A DNA stretch of 64,000 nucleotides, taken from NCBI RefSeq assembly GCF_000214175.1, contig NC_015561.1, forward strand, positions 1-64,000. Reading direction: 5' to 3'. This document shows, piece after piece, positions 26,693 through 34,339 of the stretch; the first letter of the stretch is position 1; each line of letters opens with the position of its first letter. Under the pieces are notes generated by a model. That model was not told where the DNA came from, did not search any database, and saw nothing but the letters and a program-made list of their open reading frames with translations. Position numbers and translations under genes: made by a program. Source of the stretch: Hoyosella subflava DQS3-9A1. GTDB lineage: Bacteria > Actinomycetota > Actinomycetes > Mycobacteriales > Mycobacteriaceae.

Positions 26693-27847
26693 CTATGCAT
26701 CCCCTTCTTGTTGAAGCGGTAGTTCGCTCCTTTGTAGCTGCATCCAGACTGCGTTCTGTTCCTCGGTGTGGTTGCAGCGGACGGCGAGGTCGGGGCCGGT
26801 GTAGTTCGGTGGAGGTATGCGCCAGCCGTGTTCGTCGCAGTGGGGGCAGCGTGCGCGCTGGCGCCGCAGTTGGGCTGCTTCGTTTTCGCGGGCGATGTCC
26901 GCGGAGGCGGGGCGTTCGTTGAGGTCGAGGGCTGTGAGGATTCTGCCGATGAGTCCGATGGGGCGGTGGGGCTGGTGGGGGAGGTAGTGACCCAAGCTTT
27001 GCCAGTCGCGTAGCGCCTGGTTGAGGTCGCGGCTGCTCCAGCCGTGCAGGGCGGGTTTGGTGAGGACACGGGCCCACCCGTGCGGGGTGTGTCTGCGCGC
27101 CCAGTGTGGTGTTGAGGGGTCGGAAAGCCATGTTCTGGCGAGCCGCAGCCCATCCGGATCGACAGCGCGGGCCACCTTGGTAGGGGCCTGCGCCGTAGGC
27201 GCTCGTTTTTCCACAGGCGTGCCTGTAGTTATTTCTCTCTCAACGTAAGAGGTACTTTCAAAGTGACCCCTACGGGGGTGGGTAGACATTCTGTTGTATG
27301 GCGCACTTTTTACGTGCGAGTTATCCACAGGGATAGCGGGTTTAGGGTGGTGGAGTGCCCACACCGAAGCCCACCCGCGAGAGTGGTCGCCGCAGCGCCA
27401 GGACGCCATCCGTTCGGTGCGGGTGCGCTGGCGACCGCGGAGTATTTCCGTGGCAAGGCCGAGTTCGCGCAGAAGGTTGCGGGCGCGGGTGACAGTTTTT
27501 GTGGCGCACTGGATTTTCGCAGCGATGGTGGTGTTGTCGACGCGAGAGTTGCGGCCGGTGGCGTGATCTGCGGCATCAGCCATGACGGTTGCGACGCGCA
27601 GGAGTGTTTTGAGGCTAACCCCAGCTGTGAGGTTGCGGCGGGCCCGGCTGTAGTGGCGCGTGTAGACACGCTCGACGTCCGCTAGCCATGTATCGCGGCG
27701 ATACCAGCAGGGAACACTCTGGTATGCATCGGGTTCGAGTTCCAGTGCAACAGACCGAGCGGGGGCGAGCGCGGCCACGATTGCCGGTGCAGTGCGCGCA
27801 GTACCGCGCCTGCGCCGAGTGCGGGTACAGCCGCGGTATCGCGACAC
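26693..27847 (-). CDS. plasmid replication initiator-like protein
   Basis: About 384 residues from a GTG at 27847; the frame is open to a TTG at 27919, but that extension is built from the promoter/operator palindrome of the antisense RNA, so I favour the shorter form. Residues about 80-150 contain a winged-helix-like region (SLKTLLRVATVMADAADHAT, then TIAAKIQCATKTVTRARNLL). Residues about 320-365 have a zinc-binding CPHCDEHGW. The layout matches HTH-containing Rep proteins of Mycobacteriales plasmids. Three RES modules, a small ribbon-helix-helix gene and antisense RNAs cluster around it, supporting a replication role. The start remains uncertain. Confidence 0.65.
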   Translation of the reverse strand: MSRYRGCTRTRRRRGTARTAPAIVAALAPARSVALELEPDAYQSVPCWYRRDTWLADVERVYTRHYSRARRNLTAGVSLKTLLRVATVMADAADHATGRNSRVDNTTIAAKIQCATKTVTRARNLLRELGLATEILRGRQRTRTERMASWRCGDHSRGWASVWALHHPKPAIPVDNSHVKSAPYNRMSTHPRRGHFESTSYVEREITTGTPVEKRAPTAQAPTKVARAVDPDGLRLARTWLSDPSTPHWARRHTPHGWARVLTKPALHGWSSRDLNQALRDWQSLGHYLPHQPHRPIGLIGRILTALDLNERPASADIARENEAAQLRRQRARCPHCDEHGWRIPPPNYTGPDLAVRCNHTEEQNAVWMQLQRSELPLQQEGDA

Positions 27848-27870
27848 ACACGGTGTTTTGGCTGAAAACG

Positions 27871-27902
27871 TTGAAGCGGTATGAGGGTATGCGCTACCCT
27901 CA
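27871..27902 (+). promoter_or_regulatory. promoter and operator of antisense RNA 1
   Basis: TTGAAG at 27871-27876, an 18-base spacer and TACCCT at 27895-27900 form a sigma-A-like promoter. TGAGGGTA (27882-27889) and TACCCTCA (27895-27902) make an 8-bp inverted repeat covering the spacer and -10, so a repressor would block it. The same arrangement recurs exactly 500 bp downstream. Confidence 0.6.
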
Positions 27903-27904
27903 GA

Positions 27905-28014
27905 ACTGCCTGTAAGCAATTCTGTCCTCTCAGTAGGACCAGACCGAAACGAAGCGCCAACTTCGTTTCACCCTGACGAAAGTTTTCAAAAACCCCCTTG
28001 CCCGGGGGTTTTCG
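27905..28014 (+). ncRNA. candidate antisense (counter-transcribed) RNA 1 against the rep leader
   Basis: About 110 nt, predicted from the promoter above to the terminator at 27989-28012. It begins with a hairpin whose loop is CTGTAA (arms CAGAACTGC / GCAATTCTG, one mismatch), has a second perfect stem GAAACGAAG / CTTCGTTTC at 27946-27969, and ends with a strong terminator. It is complementary to the region just upstream of the rep start. This is the layout of counter-transcribed RNAs that limit plasmid copy number. It encodes no plausible protein. Confidence 0.6.
27989..28012 (+). terminator. intrinsic terminator of RNA 1
   Basis: AAAACCCCC pairs with GGGGGTTTT around TTGCCC, followed by TTTTCGTC. 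This is a classic stem with a T-tract. Confidence 0.85.
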
Positions 28015-28371
28015 TCATTTCTGGGGTATGTGCCTGATCAGTGACAAATGCAGTTGTCCGATCGATGTGCTGGAGTACCTCCTTACTGCCGAAAGCTGGG
28101 TGCGGCTCTTACGGCCATACCCGATGGGAGATCGATGCCGCGTCCCGAGATTTAGGTGGATGCTCGGTGAATGCGGTTGAGTCAGTTGACGTACCGGCCT
28201 AACGCGACCAAACGGCTGAGCGATGCGATGCGGCAACTGGGAGGCTTGATGCACGGGCGATGACCCGCTGAGCACGCCCGCGAGAGACAGAAAAACTCTG
28301 AACGGCGAGGTCATACGACAAATTTCCACGTGATGTTTATGGAACTTCGTGCGTGTTTCGCTCGTGTTCAG

Positions 28372-28402
28372 TTGAATGGTGTGAGGGTGCACGGTACCCT
28401 CA
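28372..28402 (+). promoter_or_regulatory. promoter and operator of antisense RNA 2
   Basis: TTGAAT at 28372-28377, a 17-base spacer and TACCCT at 28395-28400. TGAGGGT and ACCCTCA form the inverted repeat at 28382-28402, exactly 500 bp from the equivalent in copy 1. Confidence 0.6.
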
Positions 28403-28404
28403 AA

Positions 28405-28513
28405 ACTGCCGACAAGCAGTTTTGCTCCTCTCAAAGGGGCAGCACAGAATCAGAGAAAAGCCTGGCTCTCTGGTTGGCTCTCGGAAGACCCCGGTGGCAG
28501 CCGGGGTCTTCTC
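28405..28513 (+). ncRNA. candidate antisense RNA 2, paralogue of RNA 1
   Basis: About 110 nt. The first hairpin is perfect, CAAAACTGC / GCAGTTTTG at 28401-28424, with loop CGACAA in place of CTGTAA. The flanking sequence TCCTCTCA is shared with RNA 1. It ends in its own unrelated terminator. It is complementary to any transcript running from the ribbon-helix-helix gene toward rep. The different loop suggests it does not cross-react with RNA 1's target (inference). Confidence 0.55.
28484..28511 (+). terminator. intrinsic terminator of RNA 2
   Basis: GAAGACCCCGG pairs with CCGGGGTCTTC around TGGCAG, 11 bp perfect, followed by TCTTGT. Confidence 0.85.
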
Positions 28514-28561
28514 TTGTCTCTGCAGAGCCTGTACCGCCGGTATGTACGAATCCGCTCGCGT

Positions 28562-28777
28562 TTAGGCGGTCTTCTGCAGTGGCAGTACCTCCTGGTAGTC
28601 CACAAGATGCGTCCGGCCGGTGTGCTCAGCAATCAGCACAGCAATCAGGTCGTTCGCGGTGATTCCTCGGTCCTGAGCCGCCTTATGCAGGGCGGATTTC
28701 AACTCGGGGTGCATGCGCGCGAGAAAGGCTTCTCTCGGCCCCTTGCTCGGGCGACCAGGTTTGCGTAATCCAGCCAT
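28562..28777 (-). CDS. small ribbon-helix-helix-like DNA-binding protein
   Basis: 71 residues from the ATG at 28777 (KPGRPSKGPREAFLARMHPE then ITANDLIAVLIAEHTGR). A basic N-terminus precedes a short strand and two helices, as in Arc/MetJ or HicB-type repressors. It lies upstream of rep in the same orientation, which is typical of copy-control repressors. The inverted repeat at 28796-28845 just before its start is the likely operator. A longer frame to 28822 is possible but would run into that operator. Confidence 0.65.
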   Translation of the reverse strand: MAGLRKPGRPSKGPREAFLARMHPELKSALHKAAQDRGITANDLIAVLIAEHTGRTHLVDYQEVLPLQKTA

Positions 28778-28795
28778 GGGCACAATCTTGCCGTT

Positions 28796-28845
28796 TTGGC
28801 TATCCGGTAACGGGGAGGACACGCCGGCGAGTTGCGGATAGCCAA
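28796..28845. promoter_or_regulatory. operator of the ribbon-helix-helix gene
   Basis: TTGGCTATCCG at 28796-28806 and its exact complement CGGATAGCCAA at 28835-28845, 28 bp apart. A weaker third half-site, TAATAGCCA, follows near 28867. The sites sit directly upstream of the minus-strand ATG at 28777. The spacing is about five helical turns between site centres, which would place both on similar faces. Confidence 0.55.
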
Positions 28846-28867
28846 TTTCGAATGCCGTTGGCGCCTA

Positions 28868-29342
28868 ATAGCCATCAGCACATCGACTGCCCCATGAGCG
28901 CTATTGAAGCGAAATGGGTACGCCTGGGCACACCAAGCTTCGCGGTGTCCCTGATAGATGCGGCCAGCGTTCAACCGCTCGTCGTAGGGCAAGGAACTCG
29001 GCAGAATCTCGAAATGAGTAAGTCGTGATAGCTGGAATGGCGACGAGCGTGGGGACGAAAGTGCGACAAGGGCGTGGGCATGAATCCGAGGAGCGACCCG
29101 CCTATCCTGCGTGGCGATGAGGCGCTAAACCTGGCACTGTTGTGTGGCGAAGATTCATGACTCGCCGATATGAGCCAGCCCCGCCCCGCTCACACGTCCG
29201 CGCAGTCATCCTCACCTCCAGGGAAGCACTAAACAGCGACACTAGAGACACGAAACCACCTGACACGCCACACAAGTCCGAGCATCCACGACGACGGTCG
29301 TCGTTAGCGACTGAACGCCAGCACCAGAAACACCACGACCGC
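28868..29342. other. intergenic, nothing recognised
   Basis: Nearly 480 bp between the operator region and the end of RES toxin 3. No frame has a start signal or recognisable domain. It may include part of the replication origin, but I see no iterons. Confidence 0.4.
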
Positions 29343-30023
29343 CTATGTAGTGACCAGGCCGAAATCCGAGAACAATGAGGACACGACTGCGTCTCGTGCC
29401 CAGCCCTGTACGTCGAGCCTGCCATGACGTTCCAGTCTGAGCGCCGGCTGGCCGCGCCCGTCGATCAGCATGGAAGCCAGTTCTGCCGGGGCGTGCCTGC
29501 ACTGGTACCGCATTCCCTGTGCGCCAGGGGTTGCGAGCAGTACACGCGCCGCAGTGATCCTGGACCAGGCGTAGTCCCTCCAGGTCGATGAGGCCAGTGA
29601 TCCGTCCAGGCTGAGCCTGGTCAGACTGGGAGTCCCATGCAAGACGGCAACCCTGACAGGGGAGAGCACGGAGATGAGTGCCAGTGACTTGCCTGCCAGC
29701 CAGATCGAGGGAACGCGCAGCGACTGCGGTATGTTCGCGTTGCGCAGGACGCCCTCCGCGACTGCTGCTGCCAGGCTCATGCCCACATAGAGCTGCCCGC
29801 CGAGTTCCTCTCCTCCGGGACAGATCTCCGGATCGTGCACCAGGTCGAACCTGCCCTGGGAGGAACTGAGAAGCTCAGCCTGTCTCTCATCGGCTAGCGG
29901 AGGGATGCCGCTGGTGTTGAACGACACAGGTGAATAGGGAGAACCGGTACGGTACACGCGCCAGAGGCTGGCGCCTGCAGGAATGACATCTGTGTCCGCA
30001 GGATTGCCGTTGTATTCGCGCAA
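29343..30023 (-). CDS. RES-domain toxin of TA module 3
   Basis: 226 residues starting at a TTG 3 bases after the antitoxin stop. RES features: SLWRVYRTGSPYS, GGQLYVGMSLAAAVAEGVLR (Tyr and Glu) and ARVLLATPGAQGMRYQCRHA near the end. It is larger and more distant in sequence than the RES toxins at 25.8 and 31.9 kb, so it is a separate lineage rather than a recent duplicate. Likely activity is NAD+ degradation, by family knowledge. Confidence 0.85.
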   Translation of the reverse strand: MREYNGNPADTDVIPAGASLWRVYRTGSPYSPVSFNTSGIPPLADERQAELLSSSQGRFDLVHDPEICPGGEELGGQLYVGMSLAAAVAEGVLRNANIPQSLRVPSIWLAGKSLALISVLSPVRVAVLHGTPSLTRLSLDGSLASSTWRDYAWSRITAARVLLATPGAQGMRYQCRHAPAELASMLIDGRGQPALRLERHGRLDVQGWARDAVVSSLFSDFGLVTT

Positions 30024-30026
30024 TGC

Positions 30027-30713
30027 CTACATAGCTCTCTGCGCCCACAGAACCGCCGCGTCTACTTGCTGCTCGGTGAGCCTGCCCGACTCCAGGAGAG
30101 TGAGCGGGGTTGCACCGTCCAGCGGCTCAGCCGGGGTCAGCCACCACGACGCTGCACCCCACGGATCGGATGCGGCACCGATCAGCTGATTCGCGTGTGC
30201 CACCACAGGATGAACCCGGTGTCTGGCCCGGTCGAACTGGAACACCGGGTAGACATAGTCCGGGCGCTGCCCCCGCGGCAGGCCGATGAGATCCCCGCTG
30301 TCGCGGAGTTTCTTAACCTGGGAGCGGCTATCCGACTCCGATCTGGGGGAGAGCAGCTTGTTAGCCTGCCCGGATTTAACCGTCTCGAGGGATTCCAGCA
30401 GCGAAAGGTTGCTTCGGTGTACTGCATCGGCATATCCCTCCGGAAGCGGAGAACCGCCTGCGGGGCTATCCGGCAGGCCCACGCCGCGTTTACCAAGTAC
30501 GTCCTCTACGATCCTGGCAATCCGGTGCTCATCAACAAGGACAGGCCCCTTCCCCTGACTCCAGCCAGCCCGCTGCGTAAAGGCTCTCACGGGAACGTGG
30601 ACGCTGCTCCGGGCTGACGTAAGGGTTCTGCTTCTCTTGAAGGCGACGGCCGACAGTCCTGGCTTGACATGGCTTCTAATGCCAGCCTTTCTGTGAGGAA
30701 CACGAGACGCCAT
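30027..30713 (-). CDS. antitoxin of RES-type TA module 3
   Basis: 228 residues. The ATG at 30713 has GGAGGAGG 5 bases upstream; earlier in-frame starts would run through the operator. The C-terminus carries the signature of RES antitoxins, SDPWGAASWWLTPAEPLDGA and TPLTLLESGRLTEQQVDAAV, the MbcA/ParS-like toxin-binding domain. A middle segment (SDSRSQVKKLRDSGDLIGLP) could act as the DNA-binding part. It precedes the toxin by 3 bp and is preceded by a long palindrome, so autoregulation is likely. Confidence 0.85.
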   Translation of the reverse strand: MASRVPHRKAGIRSHVKPGLSAVAFKRSRTLTSARSSVHVPVRAFTQRAGWSQGKGPVLVDEHRIARIVEDVLGKRGVGLPDSPAGGSPLPEGYADAVHRSNLSLLESLETVKSGQANKLLSPRSESDSRSQVKKLRDSGDLIGLPRGQRPDYVYPVFQFDRARHRVHPVVAHANQLIGAASDPWGAASWWLTPAEPLDGATPLTLLESGRLTEQQVDAAVLWAQRAM

Positions 30714-30730
30714 GACACCTCCTCCGTGTA

Positions 30731-30763
30731 CGTTGTGTACGTTAGATTCTAACGTACACAACG
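30731..30763. promoter_or_regulatory. 33-bp palindromic operator of TA module 3
   Basis: CGTTGTGTACGTTAGA and its exact complement flank a single central base, 17 bases before the antitoxin ATG. The minus strand contains TAGAAT near the centre, a possible -10. Such a perfect palindrome is a strong candidate for the antitoxin's own binding site. Confidence 0.75.
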
Positions 30764-30998
30764 CGGGATTTGAGAGGGAGCAGGTTTTGCGAGATGCTGG
30801 TGGCGCTGCGGTCCACGCCGAGTTCCCGAGCGACCGGCGGACACAGCTACCGTTGCGCTGAAGGCCTGAGATAGGGTCGACCGTCCGGAAGTAAGCCTTC
30901 CGGCATACTTCGGTTGGTAGCCATCGGAGGGTGCGCACGCGAAAAGGTCGCACTGTCAAGCATGTCCTGAGTCCTTACAACGACATCCACGCCTGAAC

Positions 30999-31034
30999 CC
31001 GCTGCACGGATGTCTGAGTTCATCCGTGCAGCGG
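30999..31034. terminator. 14-bp perfect hairpin
   Basis: CCGCTGCACGGATG pairs fully with CATCCGTGCAGCGG around an 8-base loop. It lies between the divergent TA modules 3 and 2 and could insulate them or be an old terminator. There is no T-tract. Confidence 0.5.
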
Positions 31035-31215
31035 CCCTGACCGACTGGGGATTTCAGGGTTCGGTACGCCCTAACCTGAGGCCAGACGGCCTCACCCGGT
31101 CTTTGTGGATCATTCGCGGCGATAAGTGGCACTGATTTCGCGGTCTAGGTGGACTTCGGCGACGGTGTGCTTCGCGCGGCGTCGGCGACATGGTGTGGAG
31201 AGCAGCCTCAAGCAG

Positions 31216-31238
31216 CTAACAGTTCGCTACACTGTTAG
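31216..31238. promoter_or_regulatory. operator of TA module 2
   Basis: CTAACAGT and ACTGTTAG flank a 7-base spacer, 20 bp before the antitoxin ATG at 31259. The right half and flank (TACACTGTTAGA) resemble the corresponding promoter area of TA module 1. Confidence 0.6.
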
Positions 31239-31258
31239 AAGTAGTGAGGGGTGGTGTT

Positions 31259-31858
31259 ATGGGTGCATTGGAAGACCGCTACCTGGCGGGCGAGCTTGAC
31301 TTCGAAGCCGCCGCCAGTGAAGCGCTGGGAACGGATGTTGCCCGGCCTGCGCTACTCCCTCTCCTTCGCGCTCTGCACCGTCATTCGCATCCGGGTGCGC
31401 AGATCAGTGAGCATGACGCGGAACTCTATGACGCAGCCGGGTTTGGTGAGGACCCACTGTCGGTGGCCGTCGCTCGCGCTGACCGTGAAGCACGAATGCG
31501 GTCCCTGACAAGCGGCGCGCTGACTGTGGAGGCGGCCGCTCAGCGGCTTGGTGTTTCTGCCTCGCGTGTGCGGCAGCGGACTGGCGCGGGTTCGTTGTGG
31601 GCTCTCAAGGTGGGACACAAGCTGCTGCTTCCGCAGATTCAGTTCACCGAGGATGGGCTGGTGCCGAACATTGACAAGGTACTGTCTGCGATGCCGGACG
31701 GCACCCACCCTTTGACTGTGCACGGGCTGCTGACTGAACCCAGTGCAGATCTGACTATTGAGGGTGCTCCGTCATCGATCGTGCAATGGCTCGCAGCTGG
31801 TGGCGATCCGGAGGCTGCGCTCGATATTGTTGCCGCATCCAGCTGGCAGTTGATCTAG
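31259..31858 (+). CDS. antitoxin of RES-type TA module 2
   Basis: 199 residues from the ATG at 31259, with GAGGGG about 9 bases upstream; an in-frame GTG at 31244 is less likely. A helix-turn-helix lies near residues 90-115 (TVEAAAQRLGVSASRVRQRT) followed by LWALKVGHKLLLPQIQF, the same layout as the module 1 antitoxin. The C-terminus (TVHGLLTEPSADLTIEG, IVQWLAAGGDPEAAL) is the toxin-binding part. It is a paralogue of the 25216 protein, with moderate divergence. Confidence 0.85.
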   Translation: MGALEDRYLAGELDFEAAASEALGTDVARPALLPLLRALHRHSHPGAQISEHDAELYDAAGFGEDPLSVAVARADREARMRSLTSGALTVEAAAQRLGVSASRVRQRTGAGSLWALKVGHKLLLPQIQFTEDGLVPNIDKVLSAMPDGTHPLTVHGLLTEPSADLTIEGAPSSIVQWLAAGGDPEAALDIVAASSWQLI

Positions 31859-32502
31859 TGGCGCGGATGCTGCCGCATCCACCTTCGGTGACGGAGTTGG
31901 GCGCGCTCGGAATCGAGTCCGGCGAGGTGTGCGCGCTGCCACCTAGCCAGGTGGTGTGGCGTGTCCACCGCACCGAGAGTAGCCACAGCCTGCCCTGGAA
32001 CGCTTTTCGCATGTTTGGTCCGGTGCTCCGTTTCGATCCGCAGCCATACCCCCGAGGAGAGCATCCCCGGCGTGGGGTGTGGTACGGAGCCCTCGATGTT
32101 GCTGGCGCGCTCGCGGAAGCGTTCCAGCACAGCCGGGTGATCGATCGCAGTTGTGAATCCCCGTATCTCACTGGGTTCCGGTTCACGCGTGAGCTGCGGC
32201 TTCTTGATGTCGGCGGGTTCGGTGAGGGCCGGTGGCCGACCCGCGTGGGCGGCAACTTCGCGCTGGCGAGCGCGCCGCACAGCGTCACGCAGCGGTGGGC
32301 CCGCGCGATCGTGGCTGCACACCCCGATCTGGATGGTCTTGTGTATCGGGGCCGATTTTCCGGTGGCCCCTGCATTGTGCTGTTCAGACCGGTTGCGGAT
32401 GCCTTCCCCAATCGTCCTTTGACCTCGAACCCGTTATCGCATCCGGGGATCCAGATCCGGCTTGCCGCCGCCGCGGTCCGGATCGGCTACAGCCTCGTCT
32501 AA
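31858..32502 (+). CDS. RES-domain toxin of TA module 2
   Basis: 214 residues. The GTG at 31858 overlaps the antitoxin stop in TAGTG. Features: VVWRVHRTESSHSLPWNAFR, VWYGALDVAGALAEAF and GPCIVLFRPVADAFP. It is clearly related to the module 1 toxin (shared SHxLPWNxFRxFGPV) and less so to module 3. Predicted NAD+-degrading toxin held by its upstream partner. Confidence 0.87.
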   Translation: MARMLPHPPSVTELGALGIESGEVCALPPSQVVWRVHRTESSHSLPWNAFRMFGPVLRFDPQPYPRGEHPRRGVWYGALDVAGALAEAFQHSRVIDRSCESPYLTGFRFTRELRLLDVGGFGEGRWPTRVGGNFALASAPHSVTQRWARAIVAAHPDLDGLVYRGRFSGGPCIVLFRPVADAFPNRPLTSNPLSHPGIQIRLAAAAVRIGYSLV

Positions 32503-32758
32503 TCCCTGCCTACGCCCCGAACGGAGCTAGAAGCACAGGTGGTGACCAAACCGCGGAACCCAATGATGGAGATACAGCCGGGATTCTGCGTCCCGCACAA
32601 TGACCCCGTACCGGCAGCGCGTTTAGACGTCACATTCACACAAGCAGGTGTTCGGTAACGCGACTTTGCACGGCTGGACTATGTTGTTGAGGTGGTCGGC
32701 TTTTTGCTGTAGCTGGGCTGAACCGTCACTGCTGTGGTGCGAAGAAAGACTGGCAATC

Positions 32759-32968
32759 ATGAGTCACGAACCCGGCGGTGACATACCGCCTCCCGTCCCT
32801 GACGGCCCGCCCTGGCCGGAAGAATTCCTCGCCGATCTCCACGCCGGGGTCTACCCCGATGACCCCGAACTTCTGGCCCGCGTGTACGCCGACCCTGACG
32901 CGGTAGCGATCCTCGACCGACTCGAACGGATCACCGACCAGCTGCGCCGCCTCAGCAGGCCCGACTAA
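32759..32968 (+). CDS. small acidic protein, unknown
   Basis: 69 residues beginning MSHEPGGDIPPPVPDGPP and continuing FLADLHAGVYPDDPELLARV and AVAILDRLERITDQLRRLS, with a helical leucine-spaced C-terminus that could form a coiled coil. It resembles short actinobacterial proteins found beside DNA-binding genes, but I recognise no named family. The internal ATG is used because the upstream part of the frame has no coding character. Confidence 0.6.
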   Translation: MSHEPGGDIPPPVPDGPPWPEEFLADLHAGVYPDDPELLARVYADPDAVAILDRLERITDQLRRLSRPD

Positions 32969-33405
32969 GTATTTCCGGGGCATGTCTTGGTGTGAGGCGA
33001 AACTCCCCCACGAGGAAGCGCATCCAATCCTGCAGAACGAGCCCCTTCATCGGGCCGACTCCAAGGGGAGAGAGAAACAGGGGTGGGAAACCGCACATGA
33101 GAACGCGTTTGGCCATGCCAGCCATCTCCGCTGCGGCCGAGGTTGTCTCACCGGCTACCGCACGATCACCAACACGGTCAGCCCACTGTCCTCCAGCGGC
33201 TACGCCGCCCCACTAGCAGCGGAACAGGGCCAGAAATCAGCGCGAATACCGCTGCAGGAAGGCTGACTCCAGCGCTTCGGCACGCCGTGGCACACCTGTA
33301 ATAACGGTAGACGCTTCGCTTTGAGCGGGCCGCAGGTGGCGTAGATCGCACGGAGGGGCGGCGGATGCTGGCCTAAACTCAGAGGGCTGGCATGAGGAGG
33401 ATTGC
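32969..33405. other. intergenic, nothing recognised
   Basis: Some 440 bp before the nucleoside hydrolase. A 39-codon frame at 33097-33216 starts with a basic/hydrophobic stretch but lacks a ribosome-binding site. AGGAGG for the next gene lies at 33393-33399. Confidence 0.4.
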
Positions 33406-34320
33406 GTGCGCGAGGTGGTTGTCGACACTGACTGTGGCGTTGATGACGCGCTGGCGTTGCTGATACTCCTGCGTGATCCAGACGTTCATGTTGCGGCCGT
33501 CATATCGTCGGCGGGGAACTGTTCTGCTGCGCAGGCAGCCCGCAACGCGGCAGCCGTGTTGGCTGCCGCCGACCATTCGGGTGTGCCTATCGCTGCCGGG
33601 ATCGAGCCTGACGGCAAGGACTACAGCCAGTCACCGCACGGCAGTGACGGTCTGGGAAACACGGGTCTGGGAGTCTCCTCGGCTGAGTTGTCCGCTCTGC
33701 CAGCTCCGGCGCTGATCAGTGAGATGGCAGATCCGACCCGCGACTTACTCTGTCTGGCACCGTTGACGAATGTCGCGGCCGCGCTTCGGGATGACCCAGG
33801 CGTTCTGGAGCGGTATCGCCGGGTCGTCATTATGGGCGGCATGGGACCGCGCGCGAATACCGATCGTGTTCTCGCGGGCTACCCCCAGTTCCTGATCAAG
33901 GGTGACACGAACACAAACCATGATCCCGCCGCAACGGCCGCTGTCGCCGCGGCCGCGGGTGCTGTGGTGTGGGTGGGGATGAATGTCACCGCACCGCTGC
34001 ATGTGCCGTTTACGCTGTTCGAACGTGCTGAAGGGGTTCTGGGCGAGTTTGTCCGCTCCATTTCTGCGGGGTACGCCGAGTACGCGACCCGCATGTACGA
34101 AAGTGCAGAATTGATTGTTACGGCGCATGATTCGGTTGCTGCTGCGGTGCTGGCACAGCCCGGTGTTGTGGTCGAGTCCGAGAAAGGAACCGGCGAAGTC
34201 ATTCGCGCTGACGGGTGTTCGGCGCTGTGGGCTACAGGGGACGGGCCGCACGAGTTCGCCACCGCGGTCGACTATCAGGCGGTGCTGGAGCGGATCCAGC
34301 AGACGATAGGGGCATGCTGA
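33406..34320 (+). CDS. nucleoside hydrolase (IUNH family)
   Basis: 304 residues, GTG start with AGGAGG 6 bases upstream. The calcium-binding signature DTDCGVDDA is at 7-15. Further family motifs are CLAPLTNVAAAL, VVIMGGMGP, and NTNHDPAATAAV in place of the usual NxxxDPEAA. His in TAHDSVAAAVL matches the late active-site HDP region. The enzyme splits the N-glycosidic bond of ribonucleosides. It is somewhat odd on a plasmid, in a run of genes that includes NAD+-degrading toxins. Confidence 0.9.
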   Translation: MREVVVDTDCGVDDALALLILLRDPDVHVAAVISSAGNCSAAQAARNAAAVLAAADHSGVPIAAGIEPDGKDYSQSPHGSDGLGNTGLGVSSAELSALPAPALISEMADPTRDLLCLAPLTNVAAALRDDPGVLERYRRVVIMGGMGPRANTDRVLAGYPQFLIKGDTNTNHDPAATAAVAAAAGAVVWVGMNVTAPLHVPFTLFERAEGVLGEFVRSISAGYAEYATRMYESAELIVTAHDSVAAAVLAQPGVVVESEKGTGEVIRADGCSALWATGDGPHEFATAVDYQAVLERIQQTIGAC

Positions 34321-34339
34321 TGCCTTCGGTGCTGGTGCC

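Noticed and set aside
26601-27153. Long Pro/Thr/Arg-rich open frames on the minus strand
   Set aside because: They are shadows of the rep gene in other frames, with low-complexity translations.
30714-30959. Upstream extension of the RES module 3 antitoxin
   Set aside because: It would translate through the 33-bp palindrome; the ATG at 30713 has a strong GGAGGAGG.
33097-33216. 39-codon frame with a signal-peptide-like start
   Set aside because: No ribosome-binding site and no mature domain; too short to support.
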